Positions 28,646-40,296 of a DNA stretch of 64,000 nucleotides are shown here, one piece after another (the stretch's first letter is position 1; the number at the start of each line of letters is the position of its first letter). The stretch is from Xanthobacteraceae bacterium. Lineage in GTDB: Bacteria > Pseudomonadota > Alphaproteobacteria > Rhizobiales > Xanthobacteraceae. Both the position numbers and the translations under genes were made by a program. The notes under the pieces were generated by a model. The model made no database searches and was not told the DNA's origin. It saw nothing but the letters and a program-made list of their open reading frames with translations. The stretch is from contig JAMLIK010000003.1 in the NCBI GenBank assembly GCA_023954195.1, forward strand, positions 248,001 through 312,000. Reading direction: 5' to 3'.

Positions 28646-29392
28646 ATGGCTCTCGATGTGATCGACCTGCGCGATTTCTATTCCCGGCGTCTCGGCATCG
28701 TGGCCCGGCGCCTGATTAATCGCGGCATTCGCGCCTCATGGCCGGAGGCGCAGGGCGCGCGCGTGCTCGGCCTCGGCTATCCGACGCCGTATCTCGGCCT
28801 GTTCCGTGACGACGCCGAGCGCTGCATCGCGATGATGCCGGCGGCGCAAGGCGTGCTGAAATGGCCGACAGGCCGTCCCGCTCTCGCCTCGCTGGTGGAC
28901 GAGTTGTCGCTGCCGCTGCCCGACGCGGCGGTGGATCGCGTTCTGCTGGTCCACGCGCTGGAAATGTCGGACGATCCGCAGGCGCTGCTGCGCGAGGTCT
29001 GGCGGGTGCTGGCGCCGTCCGGCCGCATGATGGCGGTGGTGCCGAACCGGCGCGGCGTCTGGACCCGCACCGAGGCGACGCCGTTCGGTCACGGCCGCCC
29101 CTATTCGCGCACCCAGATCACCGACCTGTTGCGGCAGACCTGGTTCACGCCGACCGTCTGGGGCGAGGCGTTGTTCATGCCGCCGATCGGGCGCGGCTGG
29201 TTCTTGCGCTCGGCGCTGGCATGGGAGCGGATGGGCGCGGTGCTGCCGCTGCCGGTCGCCGGCGTCCATATCGTCGAGGCGACCAAGCAGGTCTATCGCC
29301 CGATCCCGGCGGGCCGGGAGCGGACGCGGCTGATTCCCGCGCTCGGCCCGGTGCTGGTGCCGACGTCTCCGACGCTTCAGCGCGAGCGATAA
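28646..29392 (+). CDS. Class I SAM-dependent methyltransferase-like protein
   Basis: 248-residue protein with methyltransferase type 11 architecture: LPDAAVDRVLLVHALEMSDDPQALLREVWRVLAPSGRMMAVVPN. Motif I, normally GxGxG, reads GARVLGLGYPTPYLG, so it is altered while the rest is kept, and SAM binding is uncertain. The C-terminal half has hydrophobic FMPPIGRGWFLRSALAWERMG. The target is unknown. I chose the ATG at 28646; the same frame stays open for 328 codons upstream through gloB, which is an antisense artefact. It ends ahead of a strong hairpin facing clpB. Confidence 0.83.
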   Translation: MALDVIDLRDFYSRRLGIVARRLINRGIRASWPEAQGARVLGLGYPTPYLGLFRDDAERCIAMMPAAQGVLKWPTGRPALASLVDELSLPLPDAAVDRVLLVHALEMSDDPQALLREVWRVLAPSGRMMAVVPNRRGVWTRTEATPFGHGRPYSRTQITDLLRQTWFTPTVWGEALFMPPIGRGWFLRSALAWERMGAVLPLPVAGVHIVEATKQVYRPIPAGRERTRLIPALGPVLVPTSPTLQRER

Positions 29393-29447
29393 ACGGACCG
29401 GACCGGGGAAGATGTCGGAGCCGGGGCTCCATCGAGCTGAAAACGCC

Positions 29448-29483
29448 GCGGGCCCGATCCAACTTGCGCTGGATCGGGCCCGC
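29448..29483. terminator. Perfect 14-bp hairpin between the methyltransferase gene and clpB
   Basis: GCGGGCCCGATCCA (29448-29461) and TGGATCGGGCCCGC (29470-29483) with an 8-base loop. It sits in a convergent gap and is probably a two-way transcription stop, although neither side has a long T run. Confidence 0.75.
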
Positions 29484-29512
29484 CGTGCTTGACGTGAGTC
29501 GCCACGCGACGA

Positions 29513-32152
<2,640 letters not shown>

Positions 32153-32463
32153 CGGTGATGGTCCCTCAGCCTGCCGGCCCGCCCCGAAGGCACGCCGCCG
32201 GCATCGTCTCTGGGTCCGCTACGGCCTTGACGTTGCCCAAGCCGCACACGGTCGTCGCCGCCTTTTGCGAGAAGCGGCTTGATCCGAATGTGGGAACCGG
32301 CCGCGCCGAACGGAAGGGGCGGCGGCGGCAATTTCGTCCCGCGGGCGCGGCCGGCCGCCCTCATGGCAGCCCTGCATCGCGCGCGGGCGAGTCGGCGCGG
32401 GGATCGCGTAACGTGGCGAGGTTCCGATGCCTTGTTCCAATGTCTTGCCTTGAGGACCTCGCC
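32153..32463. other. Divergent gap between clpB and an alpha/beta hydrolase gene
   Basis: 311 bases, GC-rich, with no gene-like reading frame on either strand. It must contain the clpB promoter (minus) and the hydrolase promoter (plus). I see a GAGG ribosome site at 32452-32455 for the hydrolase but no clear promoter boxes. Confidence 0.5.
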
Positions 32464-33327
32464 ATGCCTTACGCTCCCGCCGGTGACGGCGTCCGCCTCC
32501 ACTACGAGGAAGCGGGCCACGGCACCGCGATCCTGTTCGTCCATGAATTCGCCGCCGACGGCGCGAGTTGGGAACCGCAGATGCGCCATTTTTCGCGTGG
32601 CCATCGTTGCATCGCCTATTCGGCGCGCGGCTATGCGCCATCCGACATCCCCGCCGACGACGCCGCTTATCGCTGGGAGCATTTTCGCGACGACGCGCTG
32701 GCGGTGCTCGATCATTTGAGCATCCCGGCGGCGCATCTGGTCGGCCTGTCGATGGGCGCCTATTCGTCGCTGCAAGCGGCATTGAAAGCGCCGGAGCGCG
32801 CCCTGTCGCTGACTTTGGCCGGCGCGGGATCAGGCTTCGAGGCCGCGCGGCTGCAGGCGTTCCGCGACCAATGCCGGACGGACGCGGAGCGCTTCGCGCG
32901 CGAGGGCGGCGCGACGCTGGCGCGGCTCGCCGGCATGACGCCGGGGCGGATTCCGTTCCTGGTCAAGGACCCGCGCGGCTTCCAGGAATTTTACGAGGCG
33001 CTGGCGCGGCGCGATGCGACAGGCTCCGCCTTCACCATGCGCAATTTCCAGGGCGGCCGGCCGCCCCTGTCGGACTACGCGGCGCAACTGCAACGGCTGG
33101 CGACGCCGACGCTGATCGTCGTCGGCGACGAGGACGATGCCTGCATCGAGTCCAGTCTGTTCCTGAAGCGACACATCGCGGCCTCGGGGCTGGCGATGTT
33201 TCCCAAGACCGGCCACGTCCTCAATCAGGAGGAGCCGGCGCTGTTCAACGACACCCTCGCGCGCTTCCTCGCGCTGGTCGAAGCCGGCCGCTGGGGCCCG
33301 CGCGACCCGCGCTCGGTGCGGGCGTAG
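32464..33327 (+). CDS. Alpha/beta-fold hydrolase
   Basis: 287-residue serine hydrolase. FVHEFAADGASWEP takes the place of the HG oxyanion loop. The nucleophile elbow GLSMGAYSS contains Ser at about 99, the acid is in VVGDEDDACIE, and the His is in KTGHVLNQEEP near 262. The triad is complete. It resembles haloperoxidase, esterase and 3-oxoadipate enol-lactonase relatives, but the substrate is not deducible. The start at 32464 fits the GAGG eight bases upstream. It is convergent with the DUF4167 gene across a family B repeat. Confidence 0.88.
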   Translation: MPYAPAGDGVRLHYEEAGHGTAILFVHEFAADGASWEPQMRHFSRGHRCIAYSARGYAPSDIPADDAAYRWEHFRDDALAVLDHLSIPAAHLVGLSMGAYSSLQAALKAPERALSLTLAGAGSGFEAARLQAFRDQCRTDAERFAREGGATLARLAGMTPGRIPFLVKDPRGFQEFYEALARRDATGSAFTMRNFQGGRPPLSDYAAQLQRLATPTLIVVGDEDDACIESSLFLKRHIAASGLAMFPKTGHVLNQEEPALFNDTLARFLALVEAGRWGPRDPRSVRA

Positions 33328-33335
33328 CGCTCACC

Positions 33336-33405
33336 ATCATTGTGAGCGAAGCAATCCGGAAGCCACCAAAGAGGAACCGGTCGCTTCGCTTGGCTCGCGA
33401 TGACG
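33336..33405. repeat. Dispersed palindromic repeat, family B (diverged)
   Basis: CATCATTGTGAGCGAAGCAATCC at the left and TCGCTTCG ... CTCGCGATGACG at the right. It is shorter and more diverged than other copies. It lies in the convergent gap between the hydrolase and DUF4167 genes. Confidence 0.65.
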
Positions 33406-33431
33406 CGCGGACGAGCATCGCCGCCCGATGC

Positions 33432-34181
33432 TTATTCGTTACCGGGATTGATTTCTTCCGCGGCCGCGGCGGGCGCGGCGGCAGCCTCGGGGCGCGGCGC
33501 GTGGGGGCGGCGGCGGCGGCGCGGCGGGAAACGCTCGCCGCTCGGCTGGGCGTTCGATTCGAAGCCGTTGCCGGGCTGCGGCTGTCCGCCGGTGATGAAC
33601 GACGGCAGCCGGTCGACGCCGCTGTCGAGCGGGGGCATCGCCGGCTGCGCCGGATAGTCCGGCTGCGCCTGCTGCTCGCGATAGGCGCGTTCGCCCGGCT
33701 GCGGCTGTTCGCGCGGCTGCTCGTTGTCGCGGGGCTGGAAGCGCTGCTCGCGCGGGCGGTCGCGTTGTTCACGCGGCGGAAACGGCTGCTGCTGCTGCAC
33801 CGGCACGAAGCCCGGCTCGGCGCCGAAGCTGGAATAGCCGTCGCCGGCCTCCTCGCCGTCATCGGCGATATCGAGGTCGTTGCGCGGCTGCTGCTGCGGC
33901 TGGTTCTGGCGGAACTGTTCCTGAGCGGCGGCGATCAGGCGGAAATAATGCTCGGCGTGCTGGTAATAATTTTCCGAGGCGACCGGGTCGCCGGAGCCGC
34001 GCGCGTCGCGGGCCAGTTGAACGTATTTCTCGGCGATATGAGAGGCCGTGCCGCGAATCTTGATATCCGGTCCGTTGGACTCGAAAACCCGTGTCATCGG
34101 ATTCTGGCCGCGCCGGTTGCTGTTGTTATTATTATTGTTGTTCCGGCCGCGCATCCGCTTGTTGTTCTGACCGTTTCTCAT
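33432..34181 (-). CDS. DUF4167 domain protein, low-complexity and basic
   Basis: 249 residues. The N-terminus has a run of seven asparagines inside an R/N/Q-rich stretch. The conserved DUF4167 core is at about 28-90 (TRVFESNGPDIKIRGTASHIAEKYVQLARDARGSGD, then NYYQHAEHYFRLI). About 150 residues of Q/P/R/E-rich disordered sequence follow, with many RE and RQ dipeptides, and a basic RRRRRPHAPR patch. The composition suggests nucleic-acid or RNA-protein binding, but the function is unknown. It is co-oriented with prmC-prfA across an unusually long gap. Confidence 0.85.
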   Translation of the reverse strand: MRNGQNNKRMRGRNNNNNNNSNRRGQNPMTRVFESNGPDIKIRGTASHIAEKYVQLARDARGSGDPVASENYYQHAEHYFRLIAAAQEQFRQNQPQQQPRNDLDIADDGEEAGDGYSSFGAEPGFVPVQQQQPFPPREQRDRPREQRFQPRDNEQPREQPQPGERAYREQQAQPDYPAQPAMPPLDSGVDRLPSFITGGQPQPGNGFESNAQPSGERFPPRRRRRPHAPRPEAAAAPAAAAEEINPGNE

Positions 34182-34754
34182 CTGTCGCCTTTTACCGATC
34201 CTTGATTTGCCGCCTTGATAACAAGTGAATCCGGATAACGATCCGCTGCGGTCGCCGTCCGGTGTGGTCGCCTCTCGTCTTGTTGGTCAAGCTTGTCCGG
34301 AAACCGGCTTCCACCTTCCGGGATCATGCTCCATGGCGCGTTTCCCAACCGCTGCGCCCGATGCGCTACTGGCCGGTTCACATCGGCCCGCCTGCTCCAT
34401 GAATCCGTATGCCCGGTTGCCCCGCGCGCCTGGTTACCAACGGCCCGATCACCTGCGAGCCTGCTCCATCCGGAGCTTGCCTTCATCACGTATGAATATG
34501 TTTCGTATGGTTCTCAAGCGTATGAGAGTGCGCTTTCGTCGGCTTCGCGGCCACTCGGCGGCGCAATTCTCTCGGCTATTGCGCGCGATCAGGACCGACT
34601 TCTGGAACCTTTTGTCAGGGACGCTCTCTTTCCGAAAGCCTCGACCTCGATCCCGTCAACCGGGAGGGTCGATCCCCCTGAACCAATATTATGTAGTGAA
34701 CGTAGTCGTTCCGGGACGATATTCCAAGAGGTTTTTTTGTGATCCAACCGGACT
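34182..34754 (-). other. 573-base non-coding leader between prmC and DUF4167
   Basis: The longest gene-free stretch in the window. Base composition drops, especially at 34470-34530 and 34680-34745. Three CGTATG words at 34489, 34504 and 34519 are exactly 15 bases apart, and GCCTGCTCCAT occurs twice (about 34389 and 34458). Reading frames on the plus strand here are not protein-like. It may hold a long 5' leader or a small RNA for the DUF4167 gene. Confidence 0.5.
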
Positions 34755-35645
34755 TTATCGCGGCGAACGGCGAAACGCGAGGGCGCGCGGCACGCCGCCC
34801 AGATCGGCGCGGGGCCGGCCGTGGGGCGCGAGGCCGGCCGCATCCGCCAGCCGCGTGACGTCGTCGCCCTGATGCTGGCCGATTTCCAGGATCAGCGTCC
34901 CGCCGTCCGCCAAAAGGCCGGCCGCCTGACGGGCGATCGTGCGATAGGCGTCGAGCCCGTCGCCGCCGCCGTCGAGGGCGCGGCGCGGATCGTGCTCGCG
35001 GACTTCGACGGCGAGCGCGGCGATATCGCCCGAGGGAATATAGGGTGGGTTGGAGATGATGAGATCGAACGGCCCCGCGAGCGCGGCGAGATAGTCGCCG
35101 GCGACGAACGCGATGCGTCCGGAAAGTCCGAGCCGGACGGCGTTGTCGCGGGCGGTGCGCAAGGCATCGAGGCTGATGTCGGTGCCGACGCCGGTCGCGC
35201 GGGGAAGCTCGCGCAGCAGCGCCAGCAGGATCGCGCCGGACCCGGTGCCGATGTCAACGATGCGCAGCGCATCGTCCTGCCTGCCGTCGGCGCGGACGAT
35301 GTCGCGCGCGGCCTCCACGATCGTCTCGGTGTCCGGGCGCGGCACCAGCGTCGCCGGCGAAAGCGCGAAATCGAGCCCCCAGAATTCCTTGCGGCCGAGC
35401 AGCCGCGCGACCGGCTCGCCGGCGATCCGCCGCGCCGCCCAGCGGTCGAGACGCATCTGCTCGTCCGCCGTCAGCCGGCGCGCGGCTTGAGCAATCAGGC
35501 CGGTGAGGTCGAGCCCGAGCACCGCGCCGATGAGCAGGCGGGCATCGAGTTCCGGCGAATCGACACCACCGTTGCGCAATCGGGCGGCGAGCGCGCGGCG
35601 CGCCGCCTCGACGGTCCGTCCTGCATGCGAGAAATCCACGGCCAT
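34755..35645 (-). CDS. prmC: Release-factor glutamine methyltransferase PrmC
   Basis: Methylates the Gln of the GGQ loop of peptide release factors. 296 residues. The N-terminal helical domain includes LLGRKEFWGLDFAL, then VPRPDTE, motif I IVDIGTGSGAILLALL, and the diagnostic NPPY in LIISNPPYIPSG. Its substrate gene prfA lies directly upstream on the same strand, separated by a family D repeat. Length and motifs are normal. Confidence 0.96.
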   Translation of the reverse strand: MAVDFSHAGRTVEAARRALAARLRNGGVDSPELDARLLIGAVLGLDLTGLIAQAARRLTADEQMRLDRWAARRIAGEPVARLLGRKEFWGLDFALSPATLVPRPDTETIVEAARDIVRADGRQDDALRIVDIGTGSGAILLALLRELPRATGVGTDISLDALRTARDNAVRLGLSGRIAFVAGDYLAALAGPFDLIISNPPYIPSGDIAALAVEVREHDPRRALDGGGDGLDAYRTIARQAAGLLADGGTLILEIGQHQGDDVTRLADAAGLAPHGRPRADLGGVPRALAFRRSPR

Positions 35646-35668
35646 GGCGCTTCATATTCTGGCGGGAA

Positions 35669-35745
35669 CGTCATTGCCGGGCTTGACCCGGCAATCCATC
35701 GTTTTTTGAAGAAGATGGATGCGCGGATCAAGTCCGCGCATGACG
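35669..35745. repeat. Dispersed palindromic repeat, family D
   Basis: Two hairpins: CATTGCCGGGCTTGACCCGGCAATG-like at the left, and GCGCGGATCAAGTCCGCGC at the right, joined by GATGGAT words. It lies between prfA and prmC. A second copy is at 48813. Confidence 0.75.
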
Positions 35746-35775
35746 ATGGATCGTTCCGTCAAGCGCGGAAAGCCG

Positions 35776-36855
35776 CTAACCCGCCGCGCCCTGCGCCGCC
35801 AGTTGCGCGGCCTGATGCTCGGTGGTCAGGGCGTCGATCAGTTCACTTAAGCTCTCGCCGGCGATCACCTGCGGCAGCTTGTAGAGCGTCAGGTTGATGC
35901 GGTGGTCGGTGACGCGGCCTTGCGGGAAGTTGTAGGTGCGGATGCGCTCGGAACGGTCGCCGGAGCCGACCTGGCCGCGGCGGTCGGCGGAGCGTTCGGA
36001 ATCGAGCCGCTGGCGCTCGGCGTCGTAAAGCCGCGAGCGCAGGATGTTCATGGCGCTGGCGCGATTCTTATGCTGGGAGCGGCTGTCCTGCATCATCACC
36101 ACGATGCCGGTCGGCAGATGGGTGATGCGGATCGCAGATTCGGTCTTGTTGACGTGCTGGCCGCCCGCTCCCTGCGCGCGCATGGTCTCGATCCGCAGAT
36201 CCTCGTTGCGGATGGCGACGTCGACCTCCTCGGCCTCCGGCAGCACCGCCACCGTCGCCGCCGAGGTGTGGATGCGGCCTTGGGTTTCGGTGTCCGGCAC
36301 CCGCTGCACGCGATGCACGCCGGATTCGAATTTCAGTTTGGCGAAGGCCCCGCGTCCCTGCACCTCGGCGATGATTTCCTTGTAGCCGCCGACGGTGCCT
36401 TCGCTCGCGGAAATCACCTCGACGCGCCAGCCCTGCAATGCGGCGAAGCGCTCGTACATCCGGAACAGGTCGCCGGCGAACAGCGAGGCTTCGTCGCCGC
36501 CGGTGCCGGCGCGGATTTCGAGGATGACGTTGCGCTCGTCCATCGCGTCCTTCGGCAGCAGCGCGACGCGGATCTGCTGCATCAGGTCGTCGCGGCGGGC
36601 TTCCAGCTCGGGGCGCTCGGCTTCGGCGAGGTCGCGCATCTCGGCGTCGGTCGCGGGATCATCGACCATGGCGTCGATGCCGGCCAGTTCGGCGACGGCG
36701 GCGCGATAGGCTTTCACCGCCTCGATCACCGGATTGAGGTCGGCCAGTTCGCGCGTCATCCGCACGTAATTCTCCGCGCCGACGTCGCCCAGCAACTGGG
36801 CTTCGAGTTCGGCGTGGCGTGCCAGCAGGATGTCGAGTTTGGCTTCGGGCAGCAT
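35776..36855 (-). CDS. prfA: Peptide chain release factor 1
   Basis: Terminates translation at UAA and UAG. 359 residues, normal length. The GGQ catalytic loop reads [18 protein letters not shown], with the codon-recognition region in domain 2 and the RF-1 C-terminal [23 protein letters not shown] segment. It lies between ptsP and prmC on the same strand, 48 bases after ptsP. Confidence 0.97.
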   Translation of the reverse strand: MLPEAKLDILLARHAELEAQLLGDVGAENYVRMTRELADLNPVIEAVKAYRAAVAELAGIDAMVDDPATDAEMRDLAEAERPELEARRDDLMQQIRVALLPKDAMDERNVILEIRAGTGGDEASLFAGDLFRMYERFAALQGWRVEVISASEGTVGGYKEIIAEVQGRGAFAKLKFESGVHRVQRVPDTETQGRIHTSAATVAVLPEAEEVDVAIRNEDLRIETMRAQGAGGQHVNKTESAIRITHLPTGIVVMMQDSRSQHKNRASAMNILRSRLYDAERQRLDSERSADRRGQVGSGDRSERIRTYNFPQGRVTDHRINLTLYKLPQVIAGESLSELIDALTTEHQAAQLAAQGAAG

Positions 36856-36903
36856 GGGATGTCTCGATGAAAGGGCGAGGGCGGAGCGGGCGGATGAGCC
36901 TCG

Positions 36904-39171
36904 CTACAACGACAGCCCTTCGGCGTCGGCGAACCGTTTCAGCTCCTGGCGGATCGAGACGCTGCCGGCGGGCGCGTCGAGCAGCGCCGTCATCAGCGTC
37001 GCGGCTTTCCCGGCGTCGAGGTCGAGGACCAGCGCCTTGACCGGACCGTGCGCGGTGGCCGACAGCGACAGGGTGCGGTAGCCCAGCGCGATCAGCGCCA
37101 GCGCGCCGATCGGCGTCGAGGCCATCTCGCCGCACAGCGACGCGGCGCGGCGCGCGGCGTCGGCCTTGCGGATGATGTCGCGCAGCGCGCGCAGGATCGG
37201 CGCCGACAGCGTGTCGAAGCGATCCGAAACCTTCGAGTTGCCGCGATCGACCGCGAACATGAACTGGAACAGATCGTTGGAGCCGACCGAGACGAAATCC
37301 ACCTTGGCGAGCAGTTCGTCGAGTTGATACAGCAGCGCCGGCACCTCGATCATGGTGCCGAGATCGATGCGCTCCGGTAGCGTATGGCCGTGCTGGCGCA
37401 GATAGGTGAGTTCGCGCTCGACGATCAGCTTGGCCCGATCGAACTCCGCCACTTCCGAGATCATCGGAAACATGATCTTCAGCGCGCGGCCGCCGCCGGC
37501 GCGCAGCAGCGCGCGCACCTGCCCGCGCAGCAGGCCGGGCCGGTCGAGGCCGAGGCGGATGGCGCGCCAGCCCAGCGCCGGATTCTCCTCGATTACGGTT
37601 TCCATGTAAGGCAGCGCCTTGTCGCCGCCGATGTCGAGGGTGCGGAACGTCACCGGCTTCTTGCCGGCGGCATCGAGCACGGCGCGATACAGCGCCAGTT
37701 GCTCGGCCGAGCGCGGCAAGCTCTGTCCGACCATGAATTGCAACTCGGTGCGGAACAGGCCGATGCCGCCGCAGCCGGTGTCCTCGATGTGCGGCAGGTC
37801 GATGACCAGGCCGGCGTTGAGCAGCAGTTCGACCGGCTGGCCGTCCTTGGTGACGGTCGGGCGGTCGCGCAGCGCCGAATATTGCGCCTGCCGCCGGGCG
37901 CGAAAACGCACCCGCTCGGCATAGGCGGATTCCACTTCCGCCGAGGGGCGGACATAGATCGAGCCAGCGGTGCCGTCGACGATGATGGCGTCGCCGGGAT
38001 CGGCGAGGCCGGCGGCGTTCGGCACCTCGCCCACCGCCGGAATGCCCAGCGCCCGCGCCACGATGGAGACGTGGGAATTGGCGGTGCCTTCCTCCAGCAC
38101 CAGGCCGCGCAGCCGCTTGCGATCGTAATCGAGTAGCGCCGCCGGCCCCATCGAGCGCGCGATCAGGATGGCGTTGTCGGGCAGTTGCTCGCGCGACGGC
38201 GCGTGATCCTGCCCGACCAACTGCCGCATCAGGCGATGGCCGAGGTCTTCGAGGTCGTGCAGACGGTCGCGCAGATAGGGGTCGGTCGAGCGCAGCATGC
38301 GGGCGCGGGTGTCGGACTGCACGCGCTCGACGGCGGCCTCGGCGGTGAGGCCGGTGGCGACCGCCTCGTGCAGCTTGTGCGACCAGCCGTGATCGTTGGC
38401 GAACATGCGATAGGCTTCGAGCACGTCGCGGTGCTCGCCCCCGTCGGCGACGTCGCCGCGCTCCAGCATCCGGTCGAGGTCGGCGCGCAGCTTGGCGAGC
38501 GCATCGTCGAGCCGCTTGATTTCCTGCGGCAGATTTTCCGCGATGTAATTGGTGATGACGACGCGCGGCTCGTGCAGCACGACGTGGCCCAGCGCGATGC
38601 CGTCTGACAGGATCGAGCCGGCCTTGTGCTGGGGATGGCGGGCGGCGGGCTCGGCGCCCGGCCGCGCCAGCGCGGACAGTTCGCCGGAGGCGATCATCTC
38701 GGCGAGCACCATCGCGGTGGTCTGCAACGCCTCGACTTCTTCCTCGACATAGGTGCGCTTGGCGCGGTTCTGCACCACCAGCACGCCCAGCGTGTTGCCG
38801 GCGCGCAGGATCGGCACGCCGAGGAAGGAATTGTAGATTTCCTCGCCGGTTTCCGGCCGGAACGAGAACGCCGGATGGCTGTGGGCGTCGGACAGGTTCA
38901 GCGGCTGGGCTTCGCTGGCGACCAGGCCGACCAGGCCCTCATGGGCGTTGAGCACGGTCTGGTGGACGGCGTCGCGGTTCAGACCCTCGGTGGCGTAGAG
39001 TTCCAGGGTGTTGTCGATGCGCAGCACATAGGTCGAGCAGACTTCCGCCACCATGTTGGCGGCGATCAGCACCACGATCTTGTCGAGGCGCTCCTGAGCG
39101 CTGACCTGCTCCGCCATCACCTCGCGGAGCCGTCTCAGCAAGACGCGGGGGCCGCCCGACGCGCTCCGCAT
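36904..39171 (-). CDS. ptsP: PTS enzyme I-Ntr (PEP-protein phosphotransferase)
   Basis: First phospho-carrier of the nitrogen-related PTS. 755 residues: GAF domain about 20-160, PEP-utiliser N domain about 175-300, mobile domain with phospho-His in EEGTANSHVSIVARALGIP near 368, and the TIM-barrel PEP domain with SLCGEMAS and SVGSNDLFQF. The GAF domain distinguishes PtsP from sugar PTS enzyme I, and in other bacteria it senses glutamine or 2-oxoglutarate. The partner genes ptsO/npr and ptsN are not in the window. Confidence 0.96.
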   Translation of the reverse strand: MRSASGGPRVLLRRLREVMAEQVSAQERLDKIVVLIAANMVAEVCSTYVLRIDNTLELYATEGLNRDAVHQTVLNAHEGLVGLVASEAQPLNLSDAHSHPAFSFRPETGEEIYNSFLGVPILRAGNTLGVLVVQNRAKRTYVEEEVEALQTTAMVLAEMIASGELSALARPGAEPAARHPQHKAGSILSDGIALGHVVLHEPRVVITNYIAENLPQEIKRLDDALAKLRADLDRMLERGDVADGGEHRDVLEAYRMFANDHGWSHKLHEAVATGLTAEAAVERVQSDTRARMLRSTDPYLRDRLHDLEDLGHRLMRQLVGQDHAPSREQLPDNAILIARSMGPAALLDYDRKRLRGLVLEEGTANSHVSIVARALGIPAVGEVPNAAGLADPGDAIIVDGTAGSIYVRPSAEVESAYAERVRFRARRQAQYSALRDRPTVTKDGQPVELLLNAGLVIDLPHIEDTGCGGIGLFRTELQFMVGQSLPRSAEQLALYRAVLDAAGKKPVTFRTLDIGGDKALPYMETVIEENPALGWRAIRLGLDRPGLLRGQVRALLRAGGGRALKIMFPMISEVAEFDRAKLIVERELTYLRQHGHTLPERIDLGTMIEVPALLYQLDELLAKVDFVSVGSNDLFQFMFAVDRGNSKVSDRFDTLSAPILRALRDIIRKADAARRAASLCGEMASTPIGALALIALGYRTLSLSATAHGPVKALVLDLDAGKAATLMTALLDAPAGSVSIRQELKRFADAEGLSL

Positions 39172-39437
39172 GTGCCCGATATCCTTCCCTTCGGACCGCG
39201 ACGGTTGCTCCGCCCTGGACCCGTACCTTCGAAATCAATAGACGACGCCACTCAAACGGTCGCCACGGCGCGCAAAACGGCATTTTCGGGCGACGGGGAA
39301 CGCCAGTTCCTGCGCTGAAGCCCCCATGCAGGCCGTATAGCGAATTGCGGCTTGTTTTGCCAAGCAAAACCCCTGCCAGTCCGGCGGCGGCGGAGATGCC
39401 GGGCGGTATCCCCGGACGGTCCGCGGGGGACGGGCTC

Positions 39438-40103
39438 TCAACCGGCGGCCGGGGCGGTGAGGGCGATGTAGCCGTTCCAGATGATCTGGAGGCCGATGCA
39501 GAGCAGGATGAAAGCCGATAACCGCATCACCACGCTGGTGCCGCGGCGGCCGAGCACGGCCACCAGATTGCCGGCGAAGCGATAGCAGACGTAGATCGAC
39601 GCCGCGACGGCCGCGAGGCCCGCCACCGCCGCCATCGCCAGCAGCGCGAAATCGCCGAAAGCGGCGCCGCCGGCCGGGCGCTGGCTGCCCAGCGTGATCG
39701 CCACCGAAATCGAGCCCGGCCCCACCGTCAGCGGCATGGTCAGCGGATAGAAGGCGTCGACGTCGGCGCCCGGCGTGTGGTCGGTGACGCTGCGCCGGTC
39801 CTCAAGCTCCTCGTTGGAATGCAGGAGCTGCCAGGCGAAGGCCGCCACCACGCTGCCGCCGGCGACGCGGACGATGGGCAGCGTGATGCCAAAGAATTCC
39901 AGCACGTGGGAGCCGACGATCATGGATCCCAGCAACAGCAGAAAACTGTTGAGGGCGACGCCGCGGGCCAGCGCCAGCCGATCCGTCGGGGTCGCCGAGG
40001 TGAGGCGCAGGAAGATCGGCGCGCCGCCGATCGGGTTGACGATCGGGAACAGGCCCGCGAACACCAGCAGGAAAGCGTTGGCGGCGCTGACAATGTCATT
40101 CAC
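39438..40103 (-). CDS. MarC-family integral membrane protein
   Basis: 221 residues with about six hydrophobic helices. The family signature LFPIVNPIGGAPIFLRLT is in helix 1-2 and FYPLTMPLTVGPGSISVAITLG in the middle. MarC/UPF0056 proteins have no proven transport substrate despite early links with antibiotic resistance. It lies between lysC and ptsP on the same strand. The gap to ptsP is 266 bases with a small hairpin GTTTTGC-CAA-GCAAAAC at 39354-39370. Confidence 0.9.
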   Translation of the reverse strand: MNDIVSAANAFLLVFAGLFPIVNPIGGAPIFLRLTSATPTDRLALARGVALNSFLLLLGSMIVGSHVLEFFGITLPIVRVAGGSVVAAFAWQLLHSNEELEDRRSVTDHTPGADVDAFYPLTMPLTVGPGSISVAITLGSQRPAGGAAFGDFALLAMAAVAGLAAVAASIYVCYRFAGNLVAVLGRRGTSVVMRLSAFILLCIGLQIIWNGYIALTAPAAG

Positions 40104-40130
40104 GGCCGCCTCCGCGTCGGGTTATGGCCC

Positions 40131-40255
40131 CGTGCCCCAGACGCGCTGCGGCACGAAGTGACGCTGCGCAGAACCGGGGCCGTTCCAGCCACGGTATTCG
40201 CGACGATCCCGGTTCCGCGACGCAGCGTTACACGCTGCATCGCGCCCGGGACACG
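40131..40255. repeat. Dispersed palindromic element, family C
   Basis: Ends GTGCCCCAGACGCGCTGCGGC and GCTGCATCGCGCCCGGGACAC are imperfect inverted repeats, and the centre has GAACCGGGGCCG / CGATCCCGGTTC. It lies between lysC and marC. Other copies are at 46931 and 56736. Confidence 0.7.
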
Positions 40256-40296
40256 ACTGAGATAAAAGCCGAACCTGGCAGGTTTTTAACAACCTG

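Noticed and set aside
32153..32463. RpoH heat-shock promoter for clpB
   Set aside because: A CTTG word exists on the minus strand at about the right place, but no matching -10 element follows at 17-18 bases.
34225..34872. Plus-strand frames in the 573-bp gap and 3' end of prmC
   Set aside because: They run antisense into prmC, have no ribosome site, and are Arg/Ser/Pro-rich shadow translations.
39354..39370. GTTTTGC-CAA-GCAAAAC hairpin as a terminator
   Set aside because: The stem is only 7 bp with no T run on either strand beyond the arms, so I mention it with marC but do not call it.
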